A DNA stretch of 25,002 nucleotides from Sulfurovum sp. Lineage in GTDB: Bacteria > Campylobacterota > Campylobacteria > Campylobacterales > Sulfurovaceae. A program made the position numbers and the translations under genes. Location of the stretch: NCBI GenBank assembly GCA_020719895.1, contig DYPM01000010.1, forward strand, positions 1-25,002, in the 5' to 3' direction. Positions 14,696 to 22,791 of this stretch are shown here, piece after piece; positions within the stretch are counted from its first letter, which is position 1; each line of letters opens with the position of its first letter. The notes beneath the pieces were generated by a model, which searched no databases, had not been told where the DNA came from, and saw only the letters and a program-made list of their open reading frames with translations.

Positions 14696-16810
14696 ATGAA
14701 ATACGCACCTACACTGCATGGCAACGACATAGAACAAAAACGCAAAGAGATTCAAGATTATTTTCAATACTGCTACAGACGCTATGAATCTCTTTTTGAA
14801 ATTGTGAGTGATGAATCTGCGTATTACCAAAAAGCAGATCCATTGCGTCATCCGATTATCTTCTATTATGGACATACGGCTGTGTTTTATATCAATAAAC
14901 TTCTTTTTGCCAAAGTGATAGAGGAGCGTATTGATCCTGATATGGAGTCTCTTTTTGCTGTGGGTGTTGATGAGATGCGTTGGGATGATCTTGATCAAAA
15001 ACACTACCAGTGGTACACCAAAAAAGAGGTGCATCTCTATCGCGAAAAAGTCTATCTGTTGGTTTTGGAGCTTATCAAAAAACTTCCTTTAGAGTTGCCA
15101 ATCACAGAGAGTTCTGCGTGGTGGGTGATATTGATGGGAATCGAACATGAAAATATCCACTTAGAAACTTCATCGGTATTGATTCGTCAACTTCCTATAA
15201 AAAGTGTCCAAATACATACTCAATGGCAAAGATGTCCAAATAGTGCAGAAGCTCCACAAAATGAACTGATAAAAGTAGATGGAAAAAATATAAAGCTTGG
15301 AAAAGATAGAGGAGCGTTGTTTTATGGTTGGGATAATGAGTATGGTGTACATGAGGCAATGATTCCTGATTTTAAAGCGTCAAAATATTTGGTAAGTCAT
15401 GGTGAGTTTTTGTCTTTTGTACAAGATGATGGATATTTTGATGATGGCTATTGGTGCGAAGAGGGAAAAGCGTGGAAAGCTTTTACAAACGCTTCGCATC
15501 CGCGTTTTTGGATACACAATCCTCAAACCAAAAATGGATTTTTGTTTCGTGTACTCAGCGAAGAGATACCACTTCCGATGGATTGGCCAGTAGAGGTGAA
15601 CTGTTTGGAGGCGGAGGCGTTTTGTCGTTGGCTTAGCAAAAAAAAGAGTATCACACTCACATTGCCTACCGAAGATGAGTATGCTTGCCTTAGAGAAACA
15701 AGTGGTGTTCTCTCCTACAAAGAGTGGATTGCAAAAGGTATAAATGTAGCAAATATCAATCTTGAATCATACAGATCTTGCGTACCAGTCAATCACTATC
15801 AACATGGTGAGTTTTTTGATGTGATAGGAAATGTATGGCAGTGGACACGTACGCCTATCTATCCGTTTGAAGGTTTTAAGGTGCATCCAATCTATGATGA
15901 TTTTTCGATTCCCACTTTTGATGGCAAACACAATCTTATTAAAGGAGGTTCTTGGATAAGTTGTGGCAATTTGGCAACCAAAAAAAGCCGTTATGCTTTT
16001 CGCAGACACTTTTATCAATATGCAGGATTTCGTTATATAGAGAGCCACTATCAAGAAAAAATTATTACCAACAGTTACACTACTGACACTACAGTCGCTC
16101 AATATTGTCACTTTGGATGGGGTGAAAATCGTTTCGGAGTCGAAAACTATCCCGCAAAATGTGCTTCAATCGTACTTGAGTATATGAAAAACAAAAAAAG
16201 AGGCAGAGCGTTGGATGTTGGATGTGCAATTGGTCGAAGTAGTTTTGAGCTCGCACGAGGTTTTGATGAGGTGATTGGTTTGGATTTTTCGACACGTTTT
16301 ATCCAAGAAGCAGAACGACTCAAAAATAATGAAATATTGCGTTATGCGATACCAACCGAAGGTGAGTTGGAGGCGTATTATGAAGTGCAACTTCGTGATT
16401 TTGGACTTATGGATGTAGCACACAAAGTCACCTTTTGGCAAGCTGATGCATGCAATCTCAAACCACTCTTTAGCGGATTTGATCTGATTTTTGCGGGTAA
16501 TCTTATCGATAGACTTTATGATCCTCTGAAGTTTCTTGAGTCACTTAGCCAAAGACTCGATGATAATGGTATGTTGATTTTGACTTCACCTTGCACTTGG
16601 CAAGAGGAATCAACGCCAAAAGAGAAGTGGATTGGTGGCTACAGGCGTGATGGTGAAACCGTCTCTACACTTCAAGGACTTGAGCATATTTTAGAGCAAT
16701 CGTTTCGACTCATCGACACACAAGAGATTCCTTTTGTGATTCAAGAAACAGCACGCAAACACCAACACACCGTTGCCCAAATGAGCGTATGGGAGAAAAA
16801 AGATGTTTGA
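14696..16810 (+). CDS. ovoA: 5-Histidylcysteine sulfoxide synthase / ovothiol methyltransferase OvoA
   Basis: Bifunctional non-heme iron enzyme of ovothiol synthesis. The N-terminal part joins cysteine to C5 of histidine as a sulfoxide, and the C-terminal part methylates the imidazole. Three blocks are visible in 704 residues. A DinB-like domain (~20-170) has the iron ligands His60 (in FYYGHTAVFYINKL) and His151/His155 (HENIHLE). A formylglycine-enzyme/EgtB-like domain (~195-455) has GNVWQWTRT, KGGSW and GFRY. A SAM methyltransferase (~480-700) has the binding motif ALDVGCAIGRSS. The fused methyltransferase separates OvoA from EgtB. The ATG has GAAGGAA upstream. The gene overlaps ovoB by 8 nt. 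Confidence 0.93.
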   Translation: MKYAPTLHGNDIEQKRKEIQDYFQYCYRRYESLFEIVSDESAYYQKADPLRHPIIFYYGHTAVFYINKLLFAKVIEERIDPDMESLFAVGVDEMRWDDLDQKHYQWYTKKEVHLYREKVYLLVLELIKKLPLELPITESSAWWVILMGIEHENIHLETSSVLIRQLPIKSVQIHTQWQRCPNSAEAPQNELIKVDGKNIKLGKDRGALFYGWDNEYGVHEAMIPDFKASKYLVSHGEFLSFVQDDGYFDDGYWCEEGKAWKAFTNASHPRFWIHNPQTKNGFLFRVLSEEIPLPMDWPVEVNCLEAEAFCRWLSKKKSITLTLPTEDEYACLRETSGVLSYKEWIAKGINVANINLESYRSCVPVNHYQHGEFFDVIGNVWQWTRTPIYPFEGFKVHPIYDDFSIPTFDGKHNLIKGGSWISCGNLATKKSRYAFRRHFYQYAGFRYIESHYQEKIITNSYTTDTTVAQYCHFGWGENRFGVENYPAKCASIVLEYMKNKKRGRALDVGCAIGRSSFELARGFDEVIGLDFSTRFIQEAERLKNNEILRYAIPTEGELEAYYEVQLRDFGLMDVAHKVTFWQADACNLKPLFSGFDLIFAGNLIDRLYDPLKFLESLSQRLDDNGMLILTSPCTWQEESTPKEKWIGGYRRDGETVSTLQGLEHILEQSFRLIDTQEIPFVIQETARKHQHTVAQMSVWEKKDV

Positions 16811-17954
16811 AACTATCAACAGAGAAGAGACATATAGTGTCAAATATGAAGAGAGGATAAAAAAATTTGGCACTGATGATCTGTTGCCAATGTGGGTTGC
16901 TGATATGGATCTTGCATCACCACAATGCGTACAAGAGGCACTCCAAAAACGTGCGACTCATCCTATCTGTGGATACACTATCTATCCGTCACACTACTAT
17001 CAAGCGATTATCGATTGGTATCATTTGCAATACAACACAACAATTCAAAAAGAGTGGATTGTACCAGCAAGTGGTGTCGTGCCGTCTCTTTATTTGGCAG
17101 TTTCTCTTTTTAGTAGTGAGCAAGATGGCGTGATAATCCAATCTCCCATCTATCCGCCTTTTTTTACAGCTATCAAACATCAAAAACGAAAAATACTTGA
17201 CAATACGCTTCTCTATCACGATGGTCGCTACACTATAGATATGGAGGATTTTGCTACCAAAGCCAAAGATGCAAAACTCTTTTTACTCTGCTCGCCACAC
17301 AATCCCACGGGAAGATCTTGGAGTGATGAAGAGTTGAAGGCGATGATTTTGGTGTGTATGGAAAACGATATTGTTATTGTTTCTGATGAGATACATGCTG
17401 ATATTGTTTATCAAGTGACACATCATATCGCGATATCTTTATGCCAAAAAAATGCACAAATCATCATTCTCAATGCACCTTCCAAAAGCTTCAATATCGC
17501 AGGACTCAACACCTCTTATGCCATTATTCCCAATGACACATTGCGACAAAAATTCACAATAGGTCAAATGCGACTCGGACAAAACCACGGCAATCCTTTT
17601 GGCATCGAAGCTCTCATAGCTGCCTACCAAAACGGTTCACAGTGGCTTGCATCACTCAAAATCCATCTCAAAGAAAACATCGATTACATCCAGACATTTC
17701 TCCAAACGCACCAACTTCCCATCAAAGCCGTCAAAAGCGAAGCGACCTATCTTTTGTGGCTTGATTGTAGCCAAATGAAATTGTCTCAAGAAGCATTAGT
17801 GATATTTTGGACGCACAAAGCCAAACTCGGACTAAACGATGGCATCAGTTTTGGTAAAGCAGGCGAGGGATTTATGCGACTCAATATCGCCACTTCAAAA
17901 GCCGTGATAAAAGAAGCAATGCAACGACTTTTGAGAGCGTGTCGATTGATATAG
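16803..17954 (+). CDS. ovoB: PLP-dependent sulfoxide/C-S lyase OvoB (MalY/PatB-type)
   Basis: Fold-type I PLP enzyme of 383 residues, of the MalY/PatB cystathionine beta-lyase group. Visible landmarks are LPMWVADMDLASP near 28-40, GYTIYP, the nucleotide-phosphate region PASGVVPSL, SPHNPTG (164-170), SDEIHADIVY (194-203) and the PLP lysine 228 in APSKSFNIAGL. Alone it would be annotated as an aminotransferase or C-S lyase. Its 8-nt overlap with ovoA marks it as the lyase that cleaves the 5-histidylcysteine sulfoxide conjugate to the mercaptohistidine before methylation, as known for OvoB. An intrinsic terminator follows about 60 nt later. Confidence 0.88.
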   Translation: MFETINREETYSVKYEERIKKFGTDDLLPMWVADMDLASPQCVQEALQKRATHPICGYTIYPSHYYQAIIDWYHLQYNTTIQKEWIVPASGVVPSLYLAVSLFSSEQDGVIIQSPIYPPFFTAIKHQKRKILDNTLLYHDGRYTIDMEDFATKAKDAKLFLLCSPHNPTGRSWSDEELKAMILVCMENDIVIVSDEIHADIVYQVTHHIAISLCQKNAQIIILNAPSKSFNIAGLNTSYAIIPNDTLRQKFTIGQMRLGQNHGNPFGIEALIAAYQNGSQWLASLKIHLKENIDYIQTFLQTHQLPIKAVKSEATYLLWLDCSQMKLSQEALVIFWTHKAKLGLNDGISFGKAGEGFMRLNIATSKAVIKEAMQRLLRACRLI

Positions 17955-18011
17955 TACACTTCCAAAAGAGATTTTTGTAGAAGCTATCGCAGAGTAAGCA
18001 AACTAACTTCT

Positions 18012-18041
18012 TCTATAGGGTTTTGCCCTATAGATTTTTTT
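18012..18041 (+). terminator. Intrinsic terminator after ovoB
   Basis: TCTATAGGG/ttttg/CCCTATAGA followed by a run of seven T (18035-18041). The 9-bp stem is perfect and the T-run is on the plus-strand side, so it ends the ovoAB transcript. It lies 9 nt from the stop of the convergent outer-membrane protein gene and may work both ways in part. Confidence 0.85.
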
Positions 18042-18049
18042 GACCTTAA

Positions 18050-18619
18050 TCAAAAATCAAACATCACTCCACCAAAAACAAGATCACTATCACTCTCTTT
18101 GGCTGTAAAATGCTCATATTCTGCGATTATTTTATAAGAACTATTTAAAGCATACTCAATACCAAGACCAATATTGATACCATCTTCTTCTGCTTTTTGG
18201 TGGTGTGCATCAACTTTTTCATTTTCATGCTCATATCCAAATTTGCCAAAAATACCAACATCTTCCGTCACTTCTTTAGTATAAATAAGATCTAATGACT
18301 GTCCATAAAATATTCGGCCTATAGTCATATCACTCTCTTCTAATTTGGTCTCTCCGTAAGTAAAATCATACTCTACAGCAAACCCTTCAGCAAATCTATA
18401 TCCCAAATCAAATCCTCCGCCATGTCCAGAATGCGAGGTTTCATGATCTGCTTCTTGTCTTAGGACACTTAGACCTTTGATGATGAGATAAAAATCAGAC
18501 TCTTTTTTTGATTCATCGATAGAGATTTTTTGGCTATCAAAATCAGAAGCGGTCTGTGTGTTGGCACAAAGCGGAAGAGTGAATATCAAAGAGGATAGAA
18601 ATGTCAAAGTTTTTTTCAT
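18050..18619 (-). CDS. Outer-membrane beta-barrel protein
   Basis: 189 residues with a clear signal peptide (MKKTLTFLSS to about residue 20, LPLCANTQ). The mature part alternates polar and hydrophobic residues and contains short strands of outer-membrane barrel type: GGGFDLGYRFAEGFAVEYDF, FGKFGYEHE, INIGLGIEYALN, YKIIAEYEHF. It ends LVFGGVMFDF with a C-terminal phenylalanine, as outer-membrane proteins usually do. This matches small eight-stranded OmpA/OmpW-like porins. Several His, Asp and Glu residues lie in loops (HETSHSGHGG). Function is unknown. It starts with ATG after TAAGG. Repeat copy C lies upstream on the opposite strand. Confidence 0.78.
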   Translation of the reverse strand: MKKTLTFLSSLIFTLPLCANTQTASDFDSQKISIDESKKESDFYLIIKGLSVLRQEADHETSHSGHGGGFDLGYRFAEGFAVEYDFTYGETKLEESDMTIGRIFYGQSLDLIYTKEVTEDVGIFGKFGYEHENEKVDAHHQKAEEDGINIGLGIEYALNSSYKIIAEYEHFTAKESDSDLVFGGVMFDF

Positions 18620-18673
18620 AGCAGACCTTACGATTTATTTTTTATAACTAATCATAGTAAAAAAATATAAATT

Positions 18674-18750
18674 AAACCATTTGAATAATTCTTAAGCAGA
18701 CGGTTCTCGCGACTGGTCGCTCTTATAAAATTTATATTCAGAGGTCTCAA
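18674..18750 (+). repeat. Dispersed modular hairpin repeat, copy C
   Basis: AAACCATTTGAATAATTCT, then AAGCAGACGGTTCTC, the hairpin GCGAC/tg/GTCGC (18709-18720), CTCTTATAAAATTTATATTC and AGAGGTCTCAATT. Compared with copy B, the whole AATTTTgAGC hairpin and the start of AGGTCTTC are missing as one block. Here the terminal AGAGGTCTCA is followed by ATT, not a start codon, and no gene begins there: both flanking genes read the other way. This copy is therefore not serving as a leader. Confidence 0.78.
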
Positions 18751-18767
18751 TTTTTTAGTGTAGATTT

Positions 18768-19385
18768 TTATAATCCTTTCATAACTACGTCATAAATAAT
18801 TTCGACTTCACTCTCTTCCATATAAAGTGTTTTTTGGAGTTCAAAAAAACGTTCAAATTTTATTTTGTAGAGCGTAGGACTATAGACGCACTCAGGATGC
18901 ACCTGTTTGAGACCACGTATCAAAGAGATAGAGTCGTTGGTTGGTTGATTGCATATATAGCAACGTGACTGATTATAAACTCTTCCTTCAAATTCCAATA
19001 GAGAAATATAGGCTTCGCACACTAATCGTTTTGGATTTTGCTTGTGCCACTTTTTGGCATACTCCAAAAGCAATTCAAAATAAAACGGCTCAAGTGCTTG
19101 TGCATCTTGAAGATGGGGTTTGAAAAGACGAATAAAGTTATGCCATATCAACACACGATTGTGATCAAAAAGCCATGGAAAACCCATATGAGAGAGAGAA
19201 CGAAGTCGTGGAAGATATCTTCGGTCGGTATCGTCAATCTCAAAATCAATCAAATGACCCAACTTCAAAATCGAATGTCTTGCTCCATAAAAGCGATAAT
19301 AGCTTCCAATCTCCTCTTTGCTCAATACAAGAGCAATCGTGTCCTCTTCGCTTGCTTTTTGCAGATGCAGTACAAATCCTTTGAT
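18768..19385 (-). CDS. recO: DNA repair protein RecO (start codon uncertain)
   Basis: RecO loads RecA with RecR during recombinational repair. The frame spells the epsilon-type N-terminus IKGFVLHLQKASEEDTIALVL (written here only to show the OB-fold start), then the RFYGARHSILKLGHLIDFEI region, a helical part and a possible zinc site (CYIC and HPEC near the C-terminal third). From the apparent native start the product is 205 residues, typical for the group. The odd point is that the codon at the expected start (19385-19383) is ATC. The only ordinary start is a TTG at 19325, 20 codons in, which would delete the first OB strands. It follows msrA by 11 nt on the same strand, so coupled initiation is possible. 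Confidence 0.7.
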   Translation of the reverse strand: MKGFVLHLQKASEEDTIALVLSKEEIGSYYRFYGARHSILKLGHLIDFEIDDTDRRYLPRLRSLSHMGFPWLFDHNRVLIWHNFIRLFKPHLQDAQALEPFYFELLLEYAKKWHKQNPKRLVCEAYISLLEFEGRVYNQSRCYICNQPTNDSISLIRGLKQVHPECVYSPTLYKIKFERFFELQKTLYMEESEVEIIYDVVMKGL

Positions 19386-19396
19386 GGTGTTTGTCT

Positions 19397-19927
19397 TTAG
19401 TCGTTGATTTTATCGGAAAATTTTGCTTTGAGTTTTTCTATTTTAGGAGGAATAACTGCCATACAATAGCCTTGCATTGGATTGTTGCGATAGTAGTCTT
19501 GGTGGTAAGATTCTGCTTTGTAGTAGTTTTGAAGCGGTTCGACAATCGTGACAATAGGATCAGACCAGTGAGATTGTGCTGTCTCTTTGGCGACAAACGC
19601 TACATTTTTAGTTGCTTCGTCGGTATAAAAAATCGCCGAACGGTATTGAGTGCCTCGATCTGCACCTTGAGAGTTGAGTGTCGTTGGGTTATGTGTAGCA
19701 AAAAAAACATCAAGAAGCACATCGATACTGATAATACTCTCATCATAAGTGATTTTCACCACTTCAGCATAGCCTGTATCGCCCGAACAAACAGCACGAT
19801 AGTTTGGGTTTGGCAACTCTCCGTTGGCATAACCACTCTCTACATCACTTACGCCTCTTAATTTTTCAAATACCGCTTCTGTACACCAAAAACAGCCACC
19901 TGCGACGATAAGTTCTTTTTTTGACAT
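19397..19927 (-). CDS. msrA: Peptide-methionine (S)-S-oxide reductase
   Basis: Repairs oxidised methionine (S epimer) in proteins and is recycled by thioredoxin. The active site GGCFWCTEAVFEKLRGV (residues 9-25, nucleophile Cys11) and the motifs GYANGELPNPNYRAVCSGDTGYAEVV, FFATHNPTTLNSQGADRGTQYRSAIFY and HQDYYRNNP are standard MsrA. At 176 residues it is a single-domain form without MsrB. The ATG has AAGGA 7 nt upstream. The gene diverges from the thioredoxin gene, its likely electron donor, across a 237-nt gap. recO follows on the same strand. Confidence 0.95.
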   Translation of the reverse strand: MSKKELIVAGGCFWCTEAVFEKLRGVSDVESGYANGELPNPNYRAVCSGDTGYAEVVKITYDESIISIDVLLDVFFATHNPTTLNSQGADRGTQYRSAIFYTDEATKNVAFVAKETAQSHWSDPIVTIVEPLQNYYKAESYHQDYYRNNPMQGYCMAVIPPKIEKLKAKFSDKIND

Positions 19928-19964
19928 TTTAAATCCTTCGTTTTTTTGATTGCGTTAAGTTTGC

Positions 19965-19970
19965 TATAAT
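19965..19970 (+). promoter_or_regulatory. Probable extended -10 of the thioredoxin gene; TATTAT on the other strand for msrA
   Basis: TATAAT (19965-19970) preceded by TGC, giving an extended -10 (TGCTATAAT). The complement of the same AT patch reads TATTAT toward msrA, so the divergent promoters probably overlap. If transcription starts near 19977, the thioredoxin mRNA carries a leader of about 188 nt. Confidence 0.5.
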
Positions 19971-19996
19971 ATCTACTCAATGTTAAAAACTGACCT

Positions 19997-20117
19997 TACG
20001 CACTTTTTTACAAAAGTGTGTAAAACCTCTATAAATCTCGAAAAACTCGTTTTTCGTAGCTTTAGGGTTGCAGGGACAAAGTTGTCCCTGCCATTCAAAC
20101 GGACTTGTTCGTTTGAG
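19997..20117 (+). other. Four-hairpin leader upstream of the thioredoxin gene
   Basis: Four stems in series between promoter and gene: TACGCACTTTT/ttac/AAAAGTGTGTA (19997-20022, one G-T pair); CGAAAAAC/tc/GTTTTTCG (20039-20056); GCAGGGACAA/ag/TTGTCCCTGC (20070-20091, perfect); CAAACGGAC/tt/GTTCGTTTG (20096-20115, one G-T pair). Both wobbles are G-T on the plus strand, so they pair in the sense RNA but would be C-A mismatches in the antisense RNA. No T-run follows, so a simple terminator is unlikely. It matches no riboswitch I know. Confidence 0.55.
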
Positions 20118-20164
20118 TGTGTAGCATCAGTTAAAAAACCAATCTTTTCAAAAAGGTACAAAAT

Positions 20165-20593
20165 ATGAATATTAATGTTGTATGTCCGCACTGTTTTACA
20201 GTCAATCGAATCCCAAAAAAAGAGAGTTACACCAAAGCAAATTGTGGTGCGTGCAAACATTCACTACTTGAAAGTAAGCCTGTTGAGGTGGACGCATCAA
20301 AGTTTGATGTAATGATTGTCAATTCAGAGATTCCTGTGGTGGTTGATTTTTGGGCTTCGTGGTGTGGACCGTGTCGGCAAATGGCTCCAGCGTTTGAAGA
20401 GGTGGCAAAATCTATGCCATTGCAAGCACAGTTTGTCAAAGTCAATACCGAAACCAACCAACATCTTGCTTCTCAATATAGAATACAAAGTATTCCTACG
20501 CTTATTGTTTTTAAGGGTGGTAAAGAGATAGAGCGATTAAGCGGAGCGTTGAGTGCTGGGAGATTGCAAAGCTGGGCGAAGCAGTTTGTGTAG
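20165..20593 (+). CDS. trxC: Thioredoxin with N-terminal zinc ribbon (thioredoxin 2 type)
   Basis: Disulfide reductase of 142 residues. The first ~35 residues form a four-cysteine zinc ribbon (CPHC at 7-10, CGAC at 27-30), as in E. coli TrxC. The thioredoxin domain follows with FWASWCGPCRQMAP (active site Cys67/Cys70) and the cis-proline in SIPTLIVFKGG. Zinc-ribbon thioredoxins are usually oxidative-stress forms sensitive to redox through their zinc site. It diverges from msrA, which needs a thioredoxin, and lies 34 nt before a two-component system. The ATG follows AAAAGG. The leader with four hairpins is unusual (separate entry). Confidence 0.92.
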   Translation: MNINVVCPHCFTVNRIPKKESYTKANCGACKHSLLESKPVEVDASKFDVMIVNSEIPVVVDFWASWCGPCRQMAPAFEEVAKSMPLQAQFVKVNTETNQHLASQYRIQSIPTLIVFKGGKEIERLSGALSAGRLQSWAKQFV

Positions 20594-20626
20594 TTTGAAA
20601 TTGTCAATAATGGTTTGTGTTTTACT

Positions 20627-21298
20627 ATGAAAAAGATATTACTGTTGGAAGATGACTCAATGCTCAATGAGACTATTACGGAGTTTTTGAGTGATGAAGG
20701 ATACGATGTAGTGTCGCTTTATGATGGTATTGAAGCACAAAATAAACTCTATGAGAGTCGTTACGATCTACTGTTGTTGGATGTTAATACACCTGGAATT
20801 GATGGATTTAAGTTACTTCAAGAGAGCAGAGAGGGAGGAGTGGAAACGCCAGCTATTTATATCACGTCGATGAATTCTGTCGAACATCTTGAGCGAGGAT
20901 TTGAGTGTGGATGCGATGACTATCTGCGTAAACCATTCGCCTTTAGAGAGCTTAAAATAAGAATAGAGACACTGCTCAAACGAGATTTTTATCACAAAAA
21001 TAGAGAACAAATCATCATTAGTGAGATGATCTCTTATGATATAGAAAATCACGAGCTGATTATCGAAGGCAAACCGATAGCTTTAGGACAGAAAGAGTCC
21101 ACACTGCTTAAGCTTTTTATGAAACATCCTAATGAAGTGATTGCTCATGAGCGTATTTTTGAGTACTTATGGAATTACGACGAAGAGCCAAGTGATGTAG
21201 CGCTACGCACTTACATCAAAAATATTCGCAAATTGATAGGAAAAGAAAAAATTGTCAGTCTCAAAAAGCAGGGCTACAAATTCGTTGCTCAGAAGTGA
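20627..21298 (+). CDS. OmpR/PhoB-family response regulator
   Basis: 223 residues. The receiver domain (1-115) has the acidic pocket LLEDD, phosphoacceptor Asp52 in LLLLDVNTPG, Thr in IYITS and Lys102 in RKPF. The DNA-binding winged helix (about 130-220) has ALRTYIKNIRKLIG and the wing KKQGYKFVA. I chose the ATG at 20627, giving MKKILLLEDD; a TTG four codons upstream is less natural. The Shine-Dalgarno is weak, so it may depend on reading from the thioredoxin gene 34 nt before. Its 3' end overlaps the histidine kinase gene, and the kinase is the obvious partner. Confidence 0.92.
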   Translation: MKKILLLEDDSMLNETITEFLSDEGYDVVSLYDGIEAQNKLYESRYDLLLLDVNTPGIDGFKLLQESREGGVETPAIYITSMNSVEHLERGFECGCDDYLRKPFAFRELKIRIETLLKRDFYHKNREQIIISEMISYDIENHELIIEGKPIALGQKESTLLKLFMKHPNEVIAHERIFEYLWNYDEEPSDVALRTYIKNIRKLIGKEKIVSLKKQGYKFVAQK

Positions 21299-22439
21299 AC
21301 GTAAATCACTCATTCGATTTTTGCAACTTTATGTAGGTTTGGTTATTTTATTGCTTATCGCTTTGGCGGTGATTTATTATGAAGCTGGCAAACGTTTTAT
21401 GCTCTCCGAACAGCGTGCAGATTTAAACCAATACGCGTACATTCAGACTAAAAGACTCAAAGCGCTTCATCACTATTTTGATGAGCGAGTTACTTATCCT
21501 CGAGATTCACGTTTTCGTTCGGCAATTTTTGACAATGAATATCACGAAATTTTTTCGTTGCTAAAGCAGCCTAAAATAAACTTTAAACAAGAGATTTATC
21601 TCAAAGATAGAAAAATACATTTTGTTGAGACGCTTGATGAATTTTATTTGGGGACGCGTTATTTGGTATTAGAAGTTGATGATGATGGTGTGTGGAGTAA
21701 GCTATTGTGGAGAAATATTTTGGCTTATGGAGGCGTGATATGGTTGTTTTTTATGGGACTTGGGATTTTTTTAGCAAATCGATTTGTCAAGCCGATGCGA
21801 GATTCTATTATGTTACTTGATCGGTTTATTAAAGATACGACTCACGAACTCAATACGCCACTTGCTGCTATTTTGGCAAATATAGAAATAATGGATCTCT
21901 CAACCATGCAAGAGAAAAACCGAAGAAAGCTTGAGCGTATTAATGCAGCAGCGATTACAGTATCGTTGCTTTATAAAGATTTGACCTATCTTACACTCGA
22001 ACAAGAACATAAAAATAAAGATGAGTGGATTGATATTGTGACGCTTTTAGAGGAAAGAATGGACTATTTTCGTGTACTTTCTCTCTCTAGGGAATTATCA
22101 TGCCAGACCGATTTAGAGCGTGCAGTTATCTATATGGATCAGCGTAAATTGATACGCGTAGTGGACAATCTTCTCTCTAATGCCATCAAATACAACAAAC
22201 GAAATGGCACAGTAGGAATCATATTGCGTCAAGGTTCACTTACGATATGGGACACAGGAATTGGAATCAAAGAGGAACAAAAAGAGATGATGTTTGATCG
22301 TTATATGCGATTTGAAGAGAGCGAGGGAGGATTTGGCGTAGGATTGAGTATCGTAAAAAATATTACAGACGAGTACAGAATTAAAATAGAAGTAGTATCC
22401 AAACTCAAAGAAGGCACAAGGATCACACTATTATGGTAA
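21285..22439 (+). CDS. Membrane sensor histidine kinase
   Basis: Partner kinase of the upstream regulator, 384 residues from TTG 21285 (395 if TTG 21252 is used; no ATG is available). TM1 is near residues 17-33 (VGLVILLLIALAVIYY). A periplasmic sensor of about 100 residues follows, then TM2 (about 144-165, AYGGVIWLFFMGLGIFL) with no evident HAMP. The H-box is DTTHELNTPLAAI (His187), the N-box DNLLSNAIKYN, G1 DTGIGI, and G2 FGVGLSIV. It overlaps the regulator by about 14 nt and a monoheme cytochrome gene by 7 nt. The periplasmic part has no recognisable ligand motif, so the signal is unknown. The overlap with a cytochrome invites a redox hypothesis. Confidence 0.9.
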   Translation: MLRSERKSLIRFLQLYVGLVILLLIALAVIYYEAGKRFMLSEQRADLNQYAYIQTKRLKALHHYFDERVTYPRDSRFRSAIFDNEYHEIFSLLKQPKINFKQEIYLKDRKIHFVETLDEFYLGTRYLVLEVDDDGVWSKLLWRNILAYGGVIWLFFMGLGIFLANRFVKPMRDSIMLLDRFIKDTTHELNTPLAAILANIEIMDLSTMQEKNRRKLERINAAAITVSLLYKDLTYLTLEQEHKNKDEWIDIVTLLEERMDYFRVLSLSRELSCQTDLERAVIYMDQRKLIRVVDNLLSNAIKYNKRNGTVGIILRQGSLTIWDTGIGIKEEQKEMMFDRYMRFEESEGGFGVGLSIVKNITDEYRIKIEVVSKLKEGTRITLLW

Positions 22440-22765
22440 AAATAATCATCGCTGTTTTTACATTGACTTTTTTTGTTTGGTCGGATAATGCGTATGAGCG
22501 ACACTGCGTGAGTTGTCATCGAGAGCTTCCCACTTCACTGCAACGGATGTTTATGTACTATTTGGAAATTTATAGCGGAGAAAAGAGTGTAAAGGTAGCA
22601 TTAAAGCGATATATGCGTAATCCATTTAGAGATGTTTCAGTGATGCCTGAACTTTTTTTGGACACTTATGGCATAAAACAACCTTTGAAATTAGACGAGA
22701 GAGAGCTTGAGGAGGCGATAGAGATTTATTGGGAAACATATCAAGTACATGGAAGACTGAAGTAA
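22433..22765 (+). CDS. Small periplasmic monoheme c-type cytochrome-like protein
   Basis: 110 residues: a short signal sequence (MVKIIIAVFTLTFFVWS) and a single heme-binding motif CVSCH (25-29) very close to the mature N-terminus. The rest is helical and charged (LKRYMRNPFRDVSVMPELFLD), with Met in VMPE a possible sixth ligand. It does not look like a normal class I cytochrome c domain, and I know no named family. Its ATG lies inside the end of the kinase gene (7-nt overlap), which implies coupled expression and perhaps partnership in sensing. A role in electron transfer is the alternative. Confidence 0.75.
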   Translation: MVKIIIAVFTLTFFVWSDNAYERHCVSCHRELPTSLQRMFMYYLEIYSGEKSVKVALKRYMRNPFRDVSVMPELFLDTYGIKQPLKLDERELEEAIEIYWETYQVHGRLK

Positions 22766-22791
22766 TTTTTATGCAAGTATTAAAAAAAGTT

